From positions 190,505,725 through 190,569,724 of the forward strand of contig NC_080671.1 of NCBI RefSeq assembly GCF_030247195.1: a DNA stretch of 64,000 nucleotides, read 5' to 3'. This DNA comes from Topomyia yanbarensis (Eukaryota; Arthropoda; Insecta; Diptera; Culicidae). Numbering within the stretch: the stretch's first letter is position 1; each line of letters starts with the position of its first letter. Both the position numbers and the translations under genes were made by a program. Positions 10,758 to 22,993 of the stretch are shown here, piece by piece. The notes beneath the pieces were generated by a model. It was not told where the DNA came from and did not search any database. It saw nothing but the letters and a program-made list of their open reading frames with translations.

Positions 10758-13708
10758 CAGTAAAACAGTAAAACAGTAAAACAGTAAAACAGTAAAACAG
10801 TACAACAGTAAAACAGTAAAACAGTAAAACAGTAAAACAGTAAAACAGTAAAACAGCAAAACAGTAAAACTGTAAAACAGTAAAACAGTAAAACAGTAAA
10901 ACAGTAAAACAGTAAAACAGTAAAACAGTAAAACAGTAAAACAGTAAAACAGTAAAACAGTAAAACAGTAAAACAGTAAAACAGTAAAACAGTAAAACAG
11001 TAAAACAGTAAAACAGTAAAACAGTAAAACAGTAAAACAGTAAAACAGTAAAACAGTAAAACAGTAAAACAGTAAAACAGTAAAACAGTAAAACAGTAAA
11101 ACAGTAAAACAGTAAAACAGTAAAACAGTAAAACAGTAAAACAGTAAAACAGTAAAACAGTAAAACAGTAAAACAGTAAAACAGTAAAACAGTAAAACAG
11201 TAAAACAGTAAAACAGTAAAACAGTAAAACAGTAAAACAGTAAAACAGTAAAACAGTAAAACAGTAAAACAGTAAAACAGTAAAACAGTAAAACAGTAAA
11301 ACAGTAAAACAGTAAAACAGTAAAACAGTAAAACAGTAAAACAGTAAAACAGTAAAACAGTAAAACAGTAAAACAGTAAAACAGTAAAACAGTAAAACAG
11401 TAAAACAGTAAAACAGTAAAACAGTAAAACAGTAAAACAGTAAAACAGTAAAACAGTAAAACAGTAAAACAGTAAAACAGTAAAACAGTAAAACAGTAAA
11501 ACAGTAAAACAGTAAAACAGTAAAACAGTAAAACAGTAAAACAGTAAAACAGTAAAACAGTAAAACAGTAAAACAGTAAAACAGTAAAACAGTAAAACAG
11601 TAAAACAGTAAAACAGTAAAACAGTAAAACAGTAAAACAGTAAAACAGTAAAACAGTAAAACAGTAAAACAGTAAAACAGTAAAACAGTAAAACAGTAAA
11701 ACAGTAAAACAGTAAAACAGTAAAACAGTAAAACAGTAAAACAGTAAAACAGTAAAACAGTAAAACAGTAAAACAGTAAAACAGTAAAACAGTAAAACAG
11801 TAAAACAGTAAAACAGTAAAACAGTAAAACAGTAAAACAGTAAAACAGTAAAACAGTAAAACAGTAAAACAGTAAAACAGTAAAACAGTAAAACAGTAAA
11901 ACAGTAAAACAGTAAAACAGTAAAACAGTAAAACAGTAAAACAGTAAAACAGTAAAACAGTAAAACAGTAAAACAGTAAAACAGTAAAACAGTAAAACAG
12001 TAAAACAGTAAAACAGTAAAACAGTAAAACAGTAAAACAGTAAAACAGTAAAACAGTAAAACAGTAAAACAGTAAAACAGTAAAACAGTAAAACAGTAAA
12101 ACAGTAAAACAGTAAAACAGTAAAACAGTAAAACAGTAAAACAGTAAAACAGTAAAACAGTAAAACAGTAAAACAGTAAAACAGTAAAACAGTAAAACAG
12201 TAAAACAGTAAAACAGTAAAACAGTAAAACAGTAAAACAGTAAAACAGTAAAACAGTAAAACAGTAAAACAGTAAAACAGTAAAACAGTAAAACAGTAAA
12301 ACAGTAAAACAGTAAAACAGTAAAACAGTAAAACAGTAAAACAGTAAAACAGTAAAACAGTAAAACAGTAAAACAGTAAAACAGTAAAACAGTAAAACAG
12401 TAAAACAGTAAAACAGTAAAACAGTAAAACAGTAAAACAGTAAAACAGTAAAACAGTAAAACAGTAAAACAGTAAAACAGTAAAACAGTAAAACAGTAAA
12501 ACAGTAAAACAGTAAAACAGTAAAACAGTAAAACAGTAAAACAGTAAAACAGTAAAACAGTAAAACAGTAAAACAGTAAAACAGTAAAACAGTAAAACAG
12601 TAAAACAGTAAAACAGTAAAACAGTAAAACAGTAAAACAGTAAAACAGTAAAACAGTAAAACAGTAAAACAGTAAAACAGTAAAACAGTAAAACAGTAAA
12701 ACAGTAAAACAGTAAAACAGTAAAACAGTAAAACAGTAAAACAGTAAAACAGTAAAACAGTAAAACAGTAAAACAGTAAAACAGTAAAACAGTAAAACAG
12801 TAAAACAGTAAAACAGTAAAACAGTAAAACAGTAAAACAGTAAAACAGTAAAACAGTAAAACAGTAAAACAGTAAAACAGTAAAACAGTAAAACAGTAAA
12901 ACAGTAAAACAGTAAAACAGTAAAACAGTAAAACAGTAAAACAGTAAAACAGTAAAACAGTAAAACAGTAAAACAGTAAAACAGTAAAACAGTAAAACAG
13001 TAAAACAGTAAAACAGTAAAACAGTAAAACAGTAAAACAGTAAAACAGTAAAACAGTAAAACAGTAAAACAGTAAAACAGTAAAACAGTAAAACAGTAAA
13101 ACAGTAAAACAGTAAAACAGTAAAACAGTAAAACAGTAAAACAGTAAAACAGTAAAACAGTAAAACAGTAAAACAGTAAAACAGTAAAACAGTAAAACAG
13201 TAAAACAGTAAAACAGTAAAACAGTAAAACAGTAAAACAGTAAAACAGTAAAACAGTAAAACAGTAAAACAGTAAAACAGTAAAACAGTAAAACAGTAAA
13301 ACAGTAAAACAGTAAAACAGTAAAACAGTAAAACAGTAAAACAGTAAAACAGTAAAACAGTAAAACAGTAAAACAGTAAAACAGTAAAACAGTAAAACAG
13401 TAAAACAGTAAAACAGTAAAACAGTAAAACAGTAAAACAGTAAAACAGTAAAACAGTAAAACAGTAAAACAGTAAAACAGTAAAACAGTAAAACAGTAAA
13501 ACAGTAAAACAGTAAAACAGTAAAACAGTAAAACAGTAAAACAGTAAAACAGTAAAACAGTAAAACAGTAAAACAGTAAAACAGTAAAACAGTAAAACAG
13601 TGAAACAGTAAAACAGTAAAACAGTAAAACAGTAAAACAGTAGAACAGTAGAACAGTAAAACAGTAAAACAGTAAAACAGTAAAACAGTAAAACAGTAGA
13701 GTAAAATA
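10758..13708 (+). repeat. AGTAAAAC zone
   Basis: About 368 units of AGTAAAAC. Variants occur near the left edge (TACAACAG at about 10801, a GC at about 10855, CTGTAAAAC at about 10869) and near the right edge (GTGAAAC at about 13601, two GTAGAAC at about 13642-13656). About 2.7 kb in the middle shows no variant that I could see. The array ends in a GTAGAGTAAAATAGCG transition. Confidence 0.95.
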
Positions 13709-13724
13709 GCGAAATGGAAATGTT

Positions 13725-14222
13725 TGTTCCTTTTTTTGTTTTTTTGGCCTGTGGTATTTTGGATGCATGTTTTGTGAGCTTTTGTATTTTAAGTCATTTT
13801 GGCGGTCTTTTCGTTTTTAGTCTTTTGCGTTTCGATCGTTTAGTCTTTTGATTTTTGTCCTTTGGTTAATCTATCTTTTGGCATTATGTCTCTTAATTAT
13901 TTGTCTTGTGAGAATTAGTTATTTTGTGTTCAGAGTTTTTTTTTTGTCTTTTGGTTTTTTTTTCATCATTTGGCCTTTTGGTTGTTTGGTCTTTTGTTTT
14001 TTGGTCTTTTGCTCTTTGTGTATTTTGTTTCGTTGTTCTATCGGCCGTTTGATCTTTTGATTTTGGATCTTCTGGTCTTTTATTCATTTGGTCCGTTGGT
14101 CTTTAAATTTTGTGTTCTTTTGATCTCTCTTAGTCGTGTTGTCTGTTGGTCTGCAGTATTTTGTTCTTTCAGTAATTTGTTCTTTTGATATTTTTGTTTT
14201 TTTTGTTGTTTTGGTCTTCTAA
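13725..14222 (+). repeat. Degenerate T-rich 8-9-bp repeat, left block
   Basis: A run of variants of TTTTGGTC/TTTTGATC, for example 'ttttggtcttttgttttttggtcttttgc' split into two 8-9-bp steps. It abuts the octamer satellite but is T-rich on the plus strand, whereas the satellite is A-rich. Frames through it are compositional only. The same low-complexity repeat resumes after the ITm element. Confidence 0.75.
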
Positions 14223-15500
14223 AAGGTGTCCCACATCGAATTACATCACGAGAAACGCTGAAGAAAATTACGTAGTGGACCGATCCTTTTCAATAAAATA
14301 TTGCCCATTCGTTGGCTTTTGCCATATTTCTTTCATTCAACTTCAATACCATAACCGTACGCTCGCACCTTACGCTTAACTTTACTTATTAGGTTCTGTA
14401 CATCTGTTTGAAGTTTCTTTTGTGCGGAAACCCACTTTTTCTTTTTGTCTTTCTCAGATTTGACCTCCTTGGGATGCTTCCGTAGTGTCTGCTTCATAGT
14501 TGCCCAGTATTTGACGTGGGGTCTTAGTTCCGGGGGTTTTTGGTGGGGGGGGGGGGTTATGTCCTTGGGTTCGAAAGTGACTCCGTAGGCTTCGTACCTC
14601 TCCAGGACTACATTTGAATATTGGCACGAAGCAAGATCCGGTCAGAAGATCGTAGGGCCCTCGTGCTGCTTCAACAGAGAAGCAACGTTTCTATAGACAT
14701 TCCTTAAGGTAGATCTCTCCGTTTACAGTCCCAATAGTTACGAACGGCGCACTTCATTTGCCACATGAGTGGATCGCTTGTTAACTCATGTTTTGGTAAT
14801 TATTGATAAACTTCGAAATTTCTGCTTGCTTACTTCCTCCGGAAACTCAAACTTGTGCTGGGCGGTGAAGAGCACTAGCCCCGGAAGCTGCCGGAAGTCC
14901 GTCTTGACTTAAGTATCATCATCCATGATGAAAGAAAGAGGCTTCGTTAGCATCTTGGTGTACAGTTTCCGGGCCCGTGACTTTCCCACCGTATTTTGCC
15001 GTTCATTACGATTTGCAGCCTTCTGTACTTTGTACGTATGCAGTCCCTCCCGGTCGTTGGCTCTCTGAACGAAAGACTTGGACGGATTCAATTTTTTGGC
15101 CAAACCCCTGACCGAGGCATTGGGATTCCGCTTAAACGTGTTAAATACATGCTTGTGATACTGATCATCAATAGAACATCCATTCTGACTCCATTTCTCC
15201 TTCCGAGTTTGTAGAAACGTTCAATCACACAACTCACCGTTGCCTGCACGATGTCGAGTTGTTTTCAGATATCCCGATGAGAGAGTTGAGGAATTTCCAG
15301 CTGCTTGCGCAAAATCAATTCGCAAAGTTGCTTTCCGGGCGACGCCATTTTCTCCAATTTTCGAAAAACTGACAGCGATCAAAATACAGTGTAAACAATA
15401 CGTTCTAAACTACTACTACCCAAATTTTCGAGATAAAATATCCAATGGGTTATTTTCTACAGCGTTTTATTCGCGATGCAATTTAATGTTTTGGGGCATA
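14222..15500 (-). mobile_element. ITm (Tc1/mariner-like) DNA transposon remnant
   Basis: A transposase pseudogene on the minus strand flanked by imperfect terminal inverted repeats: the left end at about 14226-14272 includes 'acatcacgagaaacgctg' and the right end at about 15447-15498 is its inverted counterpart, with matching 'aaacgctg.agaaaat' blocks. The element separates two blocks of T-rich repeat, so it probably inserted into that repeat. Total length is about 1.28 kb, normal for ITm elements with one transposase gene. Confidence 0.75.
14333..15348 (-). pseudogene. ITm/DD37E-like transposase pseudogene
   Basis: Starts with MASPGKQLCELI, the N-terminal helix-turn-helix region typical of mosquito ITm transposases. 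The most intact section (about 14909-15100) contains KSFVQRA, TYKVQKA, RKLYTKMLTKPL and the first catalytic-Asp region IMDDDT. Immediately after, the expected Tyr is a stop codon. Further on 'PDLASCQYS' keeps the second Asp, but the Trp before it is a stop. Near the C terminus 'ELRPHVKYWATMKQ' shows that the third acidic residue, expected in the PIEKYW region, is replaced. The final VKRKVR..GYGIEVE stop at 14333 fits the family end. A poly-G tract at about 14546-14556 adds a likely frame break. Dead copy; the family assignment comes from motif recognition. Confidence 0.85.
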
Positions 15501-16137
15501 GTTCCTTTAGTTTACTGTTCTGCTGGTAATGAATCAAATATTAACAATGAATGGTTCAAGGAAACCACAAGTCCCTGCACTAATGATTTTTTTCATGCTA
15601 TTGAATTGTTAGACAGGAATCGTATAAGATTTTTTCATGTTGATGTAAATATGGCTACATACCTTTACAAAATTTCAAATTTTACTCTTTTTGTGCACCT
15701 TAACATATATAACCCCTTAATCTTTCATTTTGGTTCGATTAACCTTTTTGCTCTCGTTAGTCTTTTTGTCTATTGATCATTCAGTCACCTGTTCTTTTAT
15801 TCTTTTAATATTTTTGCTTTTTTGGCTTGAGCTTTTGGTATTTTAATCTCTTAGTTTTATGTCTACAGGACTCTTGCTCCTTTGGTCTTTTAGTTATATT
15901 AACTTTTGGTATGCCGCTCTTTTAATGTTTTATTATGCTTCGTTTTATCCTTTTGTCTTTTTGTTCAGTTATCTTTTCATTGTTTTGTGCTTTTAGTCTG
16001 CTGATCTTTTATGTTTTTGATTTTTTTGCCCTTAGGATTTTTGGTCCATTAGTCTTTTGTTGTTTTCTGTTTCGAATTTGTTGGCTATTTTCGGCAAATT
16101 TAATACTAGAAGAAATGAAAGCAATGAGTAAACATGG
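15501..16137 (+). repeat. T-rich repeat resumes (from about 15705)
   Basis: After about 200 bases of unassigned sequence the TTTTGGTC-like low-complexity repeat continues from about 15705 to 16090 with phrases such as 'ggtcttttagt' and 'ttttgtctttttgttc'. It is the continuation of the block ending at 14222. Confidence 0.6.
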
Positions 16138-16372
16138 ACTAGGCAGGCTCATATGGACATGACAATAGTATCGGTGCGACAGCTAACAGAAGGAAAAAAG
16201 AATGATCGCATGGTCGTTCTAGGCAGGGATTTGTGAAGTCTCTTTTGCCGGCTTTGTTATGTTCTATCAATGACCATGCGGTAGACTTGGGTGCAACGCC
16301 CAACTCTTACCAGCAGAAGGCAAAGGATTCTTCACATTTCCTTTCGATCATGTCTATATGAGCCTGCCTAGT
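16138..16372. mobile_element. 235-bp foldback MITE
   Basis: Near-perfect 25-bp terminal inverted repeats, ACTAGGCAGGCTCATATGGA.. at 16138-16162 and its inverse at 16348-16372 (one mismatch). A second inner inverted repeat pairs 'atcgcatggtcgtt' (about 16204) with 'aatgaccatgcggt' (about 16269). No coding sequence. It lies inside the T-rich repeat, which recurs at about 16440-16540. No target-site duplication was recognised. Confidence 0.8.
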
Positions 16373-17059
16373 TCTAGTTCTCTGATCTAATTTTATAACT
16401 GATTCACTCTAGAATACCTATCCGTCTTTCAATTTCATTGCTTTTATTTCTCTTAGTCATAAATTTGTTGTTTTAGTTTTTTGGTCTTATTTGTATCGTT
16501 CTTTCGGTCTTTTGATTTTTAGATTTTTTGGTAATGATTTTGATGTAACATATAAACAACCGTCAATATTTTCTCATGCCAAATTAAAAATTTGGTATAA
16601 CTGATACGATGATCTCTGGCTATTATGTAATTAGTTTGATGATCTGACGTAAAATTGTGGGTTGAAAATTAAGAACTTTTCAAAAAAAAACAACTTAAAA
16701 TAGGAACGATTATGGCGGTATTCCAATACTATTCCTTAGTGATGTTGCGCGACATTTTAGATGCCATGATAATTATGTTGATGATGATGATGATTACGGT
16801 CTACAATCTCCTATAGCAAAGCACATCATGTAGCAATTGGACTGATCCTCCAATCTTAGTGAACAGATTTATGACGTCAAAGTTCAACGGCCAGCATAGG
16901 ACGAGCAAATCCGTAGATACTTAATTGTCGGAATGCCAGCAAAATTCCATTATGTTCAGCTGCAAAAGCGCAAAACACACTGCACGATGTTTTTACAAGA
17001 AAGAAAATTGGACCATATCGCTCGTGTTTAAATATGTTGCGTTGAACTGTATAGAAACA
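16373..17059. other. T-rich repeat end, then unassigned
   Basis: T-rich TTTTGGTCTTA-type phrases persist to about 16540. From there to 17059 no feature is supported apart from a short GATGAT run near 16775-16792. Confidence 0.4.
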
Positions 17060-17400
17060 CACGCAGAAAAAAGATTTGTAGGTTCAATAAAAATATGGAT
17101 TAAATTCAATAAATAAAATTATTGGTCGGGAGACAATAAATTTATTTATTGAATTCAATAAAATTTATTTATTGTTTCAATAAAAAAGTTTATTGTTTTG
17201 CTTTCTAATAATTTTTTTTATTGAAAATAAAAGAAAATTATTAAAATTAAAAATGTTTTTATTGAAAGCAAAAATACATTGTTTGTCTAATAAAAAAATA
17301 TTGTGAAATTAATAATTTTGTTGGTTAAAGTGATAAACAATAATTGATTGAATTCAATAACACATATTTTTGGCTTAAATATGATAAATTTTTCTGCGTG
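17060..17400. mobile_element. 341-bp A+T-rich MITE
   Basis: Bounded by CACGCAGAAAAA at 17060 and TTTTTCTGCGTG ending at 17400, a 12-bp inverted repeat with the interior rich in 'caataaa' and 'ttattg' inverted pairs. No open frame of note. The target duplication is ambiguous: CA flanks both sides. Family not identified. Confidence 0.7.
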
Positions 17401-20190
17401 CAGGTAAATGTTATAGCAGTATCCTTGTGTGACAGCTATTGTTTCATTTTAGTCGGAGCTTTTTTTCTCGTAATTTGTATAGCCCATAGGAAAGCACAGT
17501 TTTAGAATTGCAGCTGCAAGAATATTTGCATACATTAAACTGAAAAGCATAATTATAATGAACGCAGAAAACAGAAATTATGGCATTAGCTGCGAACTGG
17601 AAACAAGAATATTACGCGCAATGTATTGCGAATATTCTCACACCGTATCTACCATAGTTTGGTTGTTGCGGTGGCTAACAAAAACAACATTTAACGCCCT
17701 CTCTAGGATTGTGCATAAGATATTCGGTTTGTTTATTTGCTGTCTCTTGTGCAGTTTAGCGTGAGAATATTTATTTTGCTGCTTTCAAAATGTGCACGAA
17801 AGTCTTTCTTCAGATGAAACGGGCAATAAGTAAGAACGGCAAATTAAACAGTTTATAATGCCCACCACTTCAAATTTTATCATTGAAGATAAGTCTTGCC
17901 TCTGGCGGCGGTGATATGCTCTCTAGAAGCCGATGGAAAATACAAGTAAGGTCATTAGATGGGACTATTATGTTTCATTTGAGCGCTAACAGTTATAAAT
18001 ATTATTCGTTGAACTGAAGTGATATGGAGCTGGAAAATTTCATATATCTTCGGTGCATTTCAATAATATTGAATACTGATAAAACCCAAACTCATCAATT
18101 TATGCTGTTTGCAACAACCTTTCTCATGCAAATGGATTATTTTAAATAAACTAGGAATGTTGTATAGAGGTAAAAATTCAGTAGTTTCTAGCACTGCGAG
18201 GGAAGCACCTATCCTGATTAAAAAAATTTTCATGGTCTTTGAACACAATAGTTTTGTGGAAAATTATTCTCGGAGCTATATACGCACTAAAAAAAAGTTC
18301 GACGTGAAAGGGTGAATACACTAATCACTTTCCGTTTCGTTTTTTTTTCAATAATACCTTTTAAATTAATGTGAAAGTTTGTGAAAAATTTAACTATTCA
18401 CGTTTCTTCTATTTTACGGATCAAGTAATTTCACATGTGATCAGATCATAAGATTCTAGAAGAATTTTTGGGACCACTTTCTGGAGAAATAATCATCAAC
18501 ATTATACTATCATTTTGATATTATTGAACTCCTCCAAAGATACTAAACCTACGACGGTGAATAATTCAGAAATTATTTGATTTCAATCATAAAGAAAAAC
18601 AAATTTCCGAACATTTTGTTCACTTTTCGTCACTATGAAAATGCAAAATTTTAGAACGAGACCTTAAGTACAAAATCTAATTATATCATTCAATCCCTCT
18701 CTCAAATTCCCACTTGACTTATTTTTCATTTTTCTTTCTTTTCAATTTCGATTGTGGCGATTTTCATAACTAGTTTTACAAAAAATCATCACATGTTCAT
18801 AAAAATAACTTGACCCTCTAGACGGAAAATTCATTTTTTCATTATTTTCCTTCCTTATGACAACAATTAAATGTCATAATTGTTTTTTTGTCCAGCTGTG
18901 CAATTGCAAGATCCTGTTGATTACTGAGAATCTTTTCTGGCTAGGGCGCCTAGTGCCGAGAGGGTTATGGAACAAGCGCTCTATAGTTTAAATCGCCAGA
19001 TCAGTGCTTTTCTTATAATCTACTATGCGCCTCCTTCATGGAAAAACATAAACAAAATGAAGGTAACGCATGGCAGATTATCACTAAAACAAAATTTGAT
19101 ATTTGGATTATATTTAGATCGAAAACGGCTTAATTAACAATACAATTTTCAGAACATGTTGTGTATAATAGTATAAAAGTCACAAAGTCACGATTTTGAA
19201 TTTACCACGTCTTCTGATGCTCTGGATCATCCGAAAAGTCATTAAGTGGCCAGTAGCGATCATATCTCAGTAACCAATACAAATTTGTGCCAATGATAGT
19301 TTTAAAAAATATTTTCGAACAAGCCTCAAGAGTTCCAGAACTACGTTCCTGAGTTTTACGGATATTTCAGGCAGGGCCAATTTCATACTTTTGGTCCGAA
19401 TGCGTAGTAAGACAAGCATGGGGTGAGGGGTCTATTACTAGAGATTTGCTGCATTTTCGCAATGCACTGCGAAAATGCACTACAATCACATAACATCACT
19501 AGCGGTGCGTTTGTGGAAATGAAGTTAGGTTGGAAAATTTAGGGATTTGTTCTAGAGTTTCGAGTGAGTGTTTACTCTCTTGCATGTTTTTGAGTGGGTA
19601 ATACTACTACGCTATTCGACGGCTCTTACCTTGGTTCTTTTGGGAGAATTTTATGCAGTCTCCCAGATCAATATTTGACACTATGCACAGAGGAGTATTT
19701 GATATAAAAAGCTGGTCAAATGCGAAAACTCCAAACTCGTGTAATAGCTTCTAATCCAACATGACTGGGATTCCTGGATAACTACTACACAATTTGAAAG
19801 CTCTATTTGATTCATTCATATCATTTACAACCAGTATGAGCTGTTAGAATAAGAATGAAATAAAAGCGATGAATTCTCGTCAAAAAATTCAAGATATTTA
19901 CTTTCATATATCTGAGAACCAGTATCATTTATCGGCTAGTCGTAAAGTATCCGCTAAATCCTTTGGTATGAATATTCGAAAACCGAATTTAACCACATAT
20001 TTCAATGAATATGACAGTTTTAATCGAGCTAAATATATCACCACCATTGTTATCACCATTTCTCACTTCAAGTTTAAATATCATTTGATAAATCAGTGTT
20101 CCAGTGAGTGAATCAAGAGTAAAATTGCATCCACTTTCCGTCATATTGTGTTTAATAGGCATTTTATAAAACGATGTATTATTCACTCCT
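17401..20190. other. Unassigned
   Basis: No domain-bearing frame, RNA gene or clear repeat boundary recognised. A small hairpin, 'gcattttcgca' paired with 'tgcgaaaatgc', sits at about 19450-19476. Confidence 0.4.
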
Positions 20191-20194
20191 CTGT

Positions 20195-20560
20195 GCTATG
20201 CTACATATCTCCCTAATGGGAAAGATTGATTGAAAACCAATTATTCTCCACTAAGGTAAAAAATTGAGCAAAACCACTTTTATACATAAAGTGCACAAAC
20301 CATATAAATAATGTAGTTGGAATTCGCGTTTCGAATTCCTCTCATCAGAATCCGACACTAATTTAGAACTAGGACAAAATTAGCGACGAATTGACACATT
20401 TTTTGAGCTTGCCTTAATTTGATGCTAGTTTAGGTCTGACTCTCAGTTAGCTTCGAATTCTGATAAGATGAGGTCGAAACCTAAATTTCATAACTAATTT
20501 TTTCAATATTTGAGTCAAAACGAATTCCGTTTCGTGGTTTACACGAAAAACTTCTAATAA
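20195..20560. repeat. Interspersed repeat with internal inverted repeat
   Basis: Contains 'cctctcatcagaatccgacac' (about 20338) paired with the inverted 'cgaattctgataagatgagg' (about 20454). Sequence from the same family recurs at 55.33-55.56 kb in the opposite orientation. The upstream 'atatctccctaatgggaaaga' (about 20206) has relatives at about 53379 and 55540. Inferred to be a diverged non-autonomous element; boundaries uncertain. Confidence 0.5.
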
Positions 20561-22197
20561 AAAAAGTGTTTCAATAGAACTACGATTGATTCATCATATG
20601 ATCGAAAAATTCGTATATTTTATGAAAATTATCTGTGCGAAACTAATTCGTAGCGATTTACGAATATCTTTTATCAGTGTAATGTAGAATCGGGTTAAAA
20701 TCGACAATATTTAATAGAAACATAAAGTGGACGTTTGGCTTTAGAAAGATCTAGGCTTTTGAAAATTTAATATGGCTAATATGGCCCTCTAAAACAATAT
20801 TTGTAATTTTTGTTTACAGCCCTTCAAAAATATCAGAACACTTTGATTGCAATTGAGAATCGTTGCTCTACATGAAATTCGTCAATTTTCTATCTTCTAA
20901 GTGTGAACCTTAAAAAGAAATCACATGAACGTTTATTATGGTCCTTTTGACACCAGTACCTAAGGGGTTAATAGGTAATATGACTTGCTATGCCCGAATA
21001 GAAACCACGTTATGTTTTCATAGCAACAACCAGAATCGCTGTACTTACATGACGCCACTTGCAGCTGGGGGTTTTGTTGTAAATGCTTGCAAAGTGTTGT
21101 TCAGTTTCTAATTTTGCGTCTATCTGGCGCAAAGACAGTACAAGATACTGATGAGGCAAAATCGAAACGTAAGTTCCTTGACCTGAAAAAAAATTCTTGC
21201 TAAAATACCTGCTAAACTCGATGTAAAAGCAATCGATAACGCTGGTTAAACGAGAATATAAAAGGCAAACCGTGAGAATTTTTCAGATGAACATGATGAA
21301 CATGAAAATGATTTCAAGACAGCACCATTCGGAGTGTATTTACACATTACGAGTGCCACCATTTCAAAAATTGCGGTTATCACTCCCAATGACGTAGGCT
21401 CTAATCTCAATCAAGAACGAACTAGATGATATGAATATGCTTTCAATGATCGCAAAAATTGTCTAGGTAGTTTGCTTCTTAAATTCAGAATTCACGTTCA
21501 GCTCAATTCATAATTTAGACAAAATATGTTCAGTGGCCTAGTGCTCGTATAGTTGGATCAACGTTTTAAATGTGGAAATGAAATCAGATTGTGTCATCCC
21601 CAAACGTATAATAATTTCTGAAAGAAGCCACTCAGCAAAACTTCATCATGCTGGCCCTCCAAGTACAATAGAATTATAATGCGTTTTACGACTCGTTGTG
21701 CTTAGTGTAACTCTGCACGCAACTAGTGGGTAATATAAATTTATCCACTGCCATGTCGAAACGGAAACGAAGCTGAAGAACCATAAAACATCGATACGTA
21801 TTTCAACTGCATCGTCACCATAATAATTCCAATGTTTAATATTTTCACAAACTTCATATTTTTTATCAGATGTGTTGATGCGCGTTATGCATTGATCCGA
21901 AAGCTTGAGACCTTTTGGAAACGAAATAACATAAAATCACTCAACAGAAAAGCTATAGACATACAGATTTTTTTTAAAGGTTTTACTGTGAGTGAGCAAT
22001 GAAATATTCTGTCCAATCCTCTCCTTCACGAACTACGAGCAAATTATAAGTGTTGAATAAAAAGTAGTAGTATCCGTATATTATTGTTCTGAGAGGTTTA
22101 ACCTATTTTCACTAAATTCGTTTTGTAACTCCACCCACACGAATCCGCGTTTAGCTGGAGCTGTCTATTCGTATATTAGTTTCGCTAAAAACTGAAG
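20561..22197. other. Unassigned
   Basis: No supportable gene, RNA or element boundary seen. Confidence 0.4.
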
Positions 22198-22517
22198 CAT
22201 TTCACAGTGTTACCGCCATTTCTAATATTCTACTATTTCTTTGGATTCGTTATAATATTTTTATCATTTTAAACCTATTTAAACATTTGACTATTCACTA
22301 CGTTATAACAAGTGGCAGTTATGAGGATAAGTTTCAGGAATAAAGCTTGTTATTGTCATAATAACAAGCTTTATTCCTGAAACTTATCCACACAACTGCC
22401 ACTTGTTATAATGTAGTGAATAGTCAAATGTTTCAATAGGATTAAAATGATAAAAATATTTTAACGAATCCAAAGAAATAGTAGAATATTAGAAATGGCG
22501 GTAACACTGTGAAATGC
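22198..22517. mobile_element. 320-bp nearly perfect palindromic MITE
   Basis: The sequence from 'gcatttcacagtgttaccgc' at 22198 is mirrored, with few mismatches, to 22517. The centre lies near 22357 in 'cttgttattgtcataataacaag'. Arms are about 155 bp with essentially no loop. The outer motif CACAGTGTTACCGC could be a transposon end. The palindrome includes the flanking GCATTT/AAATGC, so a target duplication cannot be separated from the arms. Confidence 0.85.
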
Positions 22518-22993
22518 CATACACATTTCAACTGTATCTAGACGGGGCTGTTACTCAAGTTGGAGCACAAGCTCTATATTGCAGTGAAAGCTCATATTTA
22601 TTCGCACAGCATGACGAAAGCTTTTGTGATTCAACGCTATACCACCACGTGTTGCAAATTCATTTGAAGAAAGAATACAAGAACAGTGAATTGTGTAGCG
22701 CGACATCGGATGATTATGTGTAATCCACTTGCATGTTCATTTGACACGTGTCTTTAACGATTAATTCACTTCTAAGGTATTTTATAGCTTTCTATGTGTG
22801 TATGTAATGTGTTGATAGAAGAAGCCTCAATCTTCGAGATATTCTCAAATAAGTTAAATCGAATTCGATCACCCGCTACAAATAAAATGATCTGATACGC
22901 AGGCAAGTTTGGTTCAATTATACTTAAACTGTACGAATGAAATATGTGGATCCTTACATCTACATGATGCTGGCATTTTTTGCTGAATTTATT
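22518..22993. other. Unassigned
   Basis: A 69-codon frame begins inside the palindrome arm and has no recognisable domain; I do not call it a gene. Confidence 0.4.

Larger units (their letters stand above)
9361..13708 (+). repeat. 4.3-kb octanucleotide satellite array
   Basis: A continuous tandem array of 8-bp units in three zones: AGTAAAAT (about 9379-10568), a hybrid 17-bp zone (about 10569-10757), and AGTAAAAC (about 10758-13708). Substituted units cluster near the edges (9426-9690; 10795-10870; 13600-13655), while the middle of each zone is essentially invariant, as expected for arrays homogenised by slippage or unequal exchange. Because neither octamer creates a stop on the minus strand, a spurious 1,017-codon frame of repeating LLFYCFTV spans the AGTAAAAC zone; I do not consider it a gene. 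Confidence 0.97.

Noticed and set aside
9361..13708. Telomere-like repeat or CRISPR array
   Set aside because: The unit does not resemble insect TTAGG or dipteran telomeric repeats, and there are no spacers of unique sequence, so neither fits.
10715..13768. A 1,017-codon minus-strand open frame of repeating LLFYCFTV
   Set aside because: It exists only because the octamer array has no stop codon on that strand; 24 bases equal eight codons exactly. There is no start context or domain.
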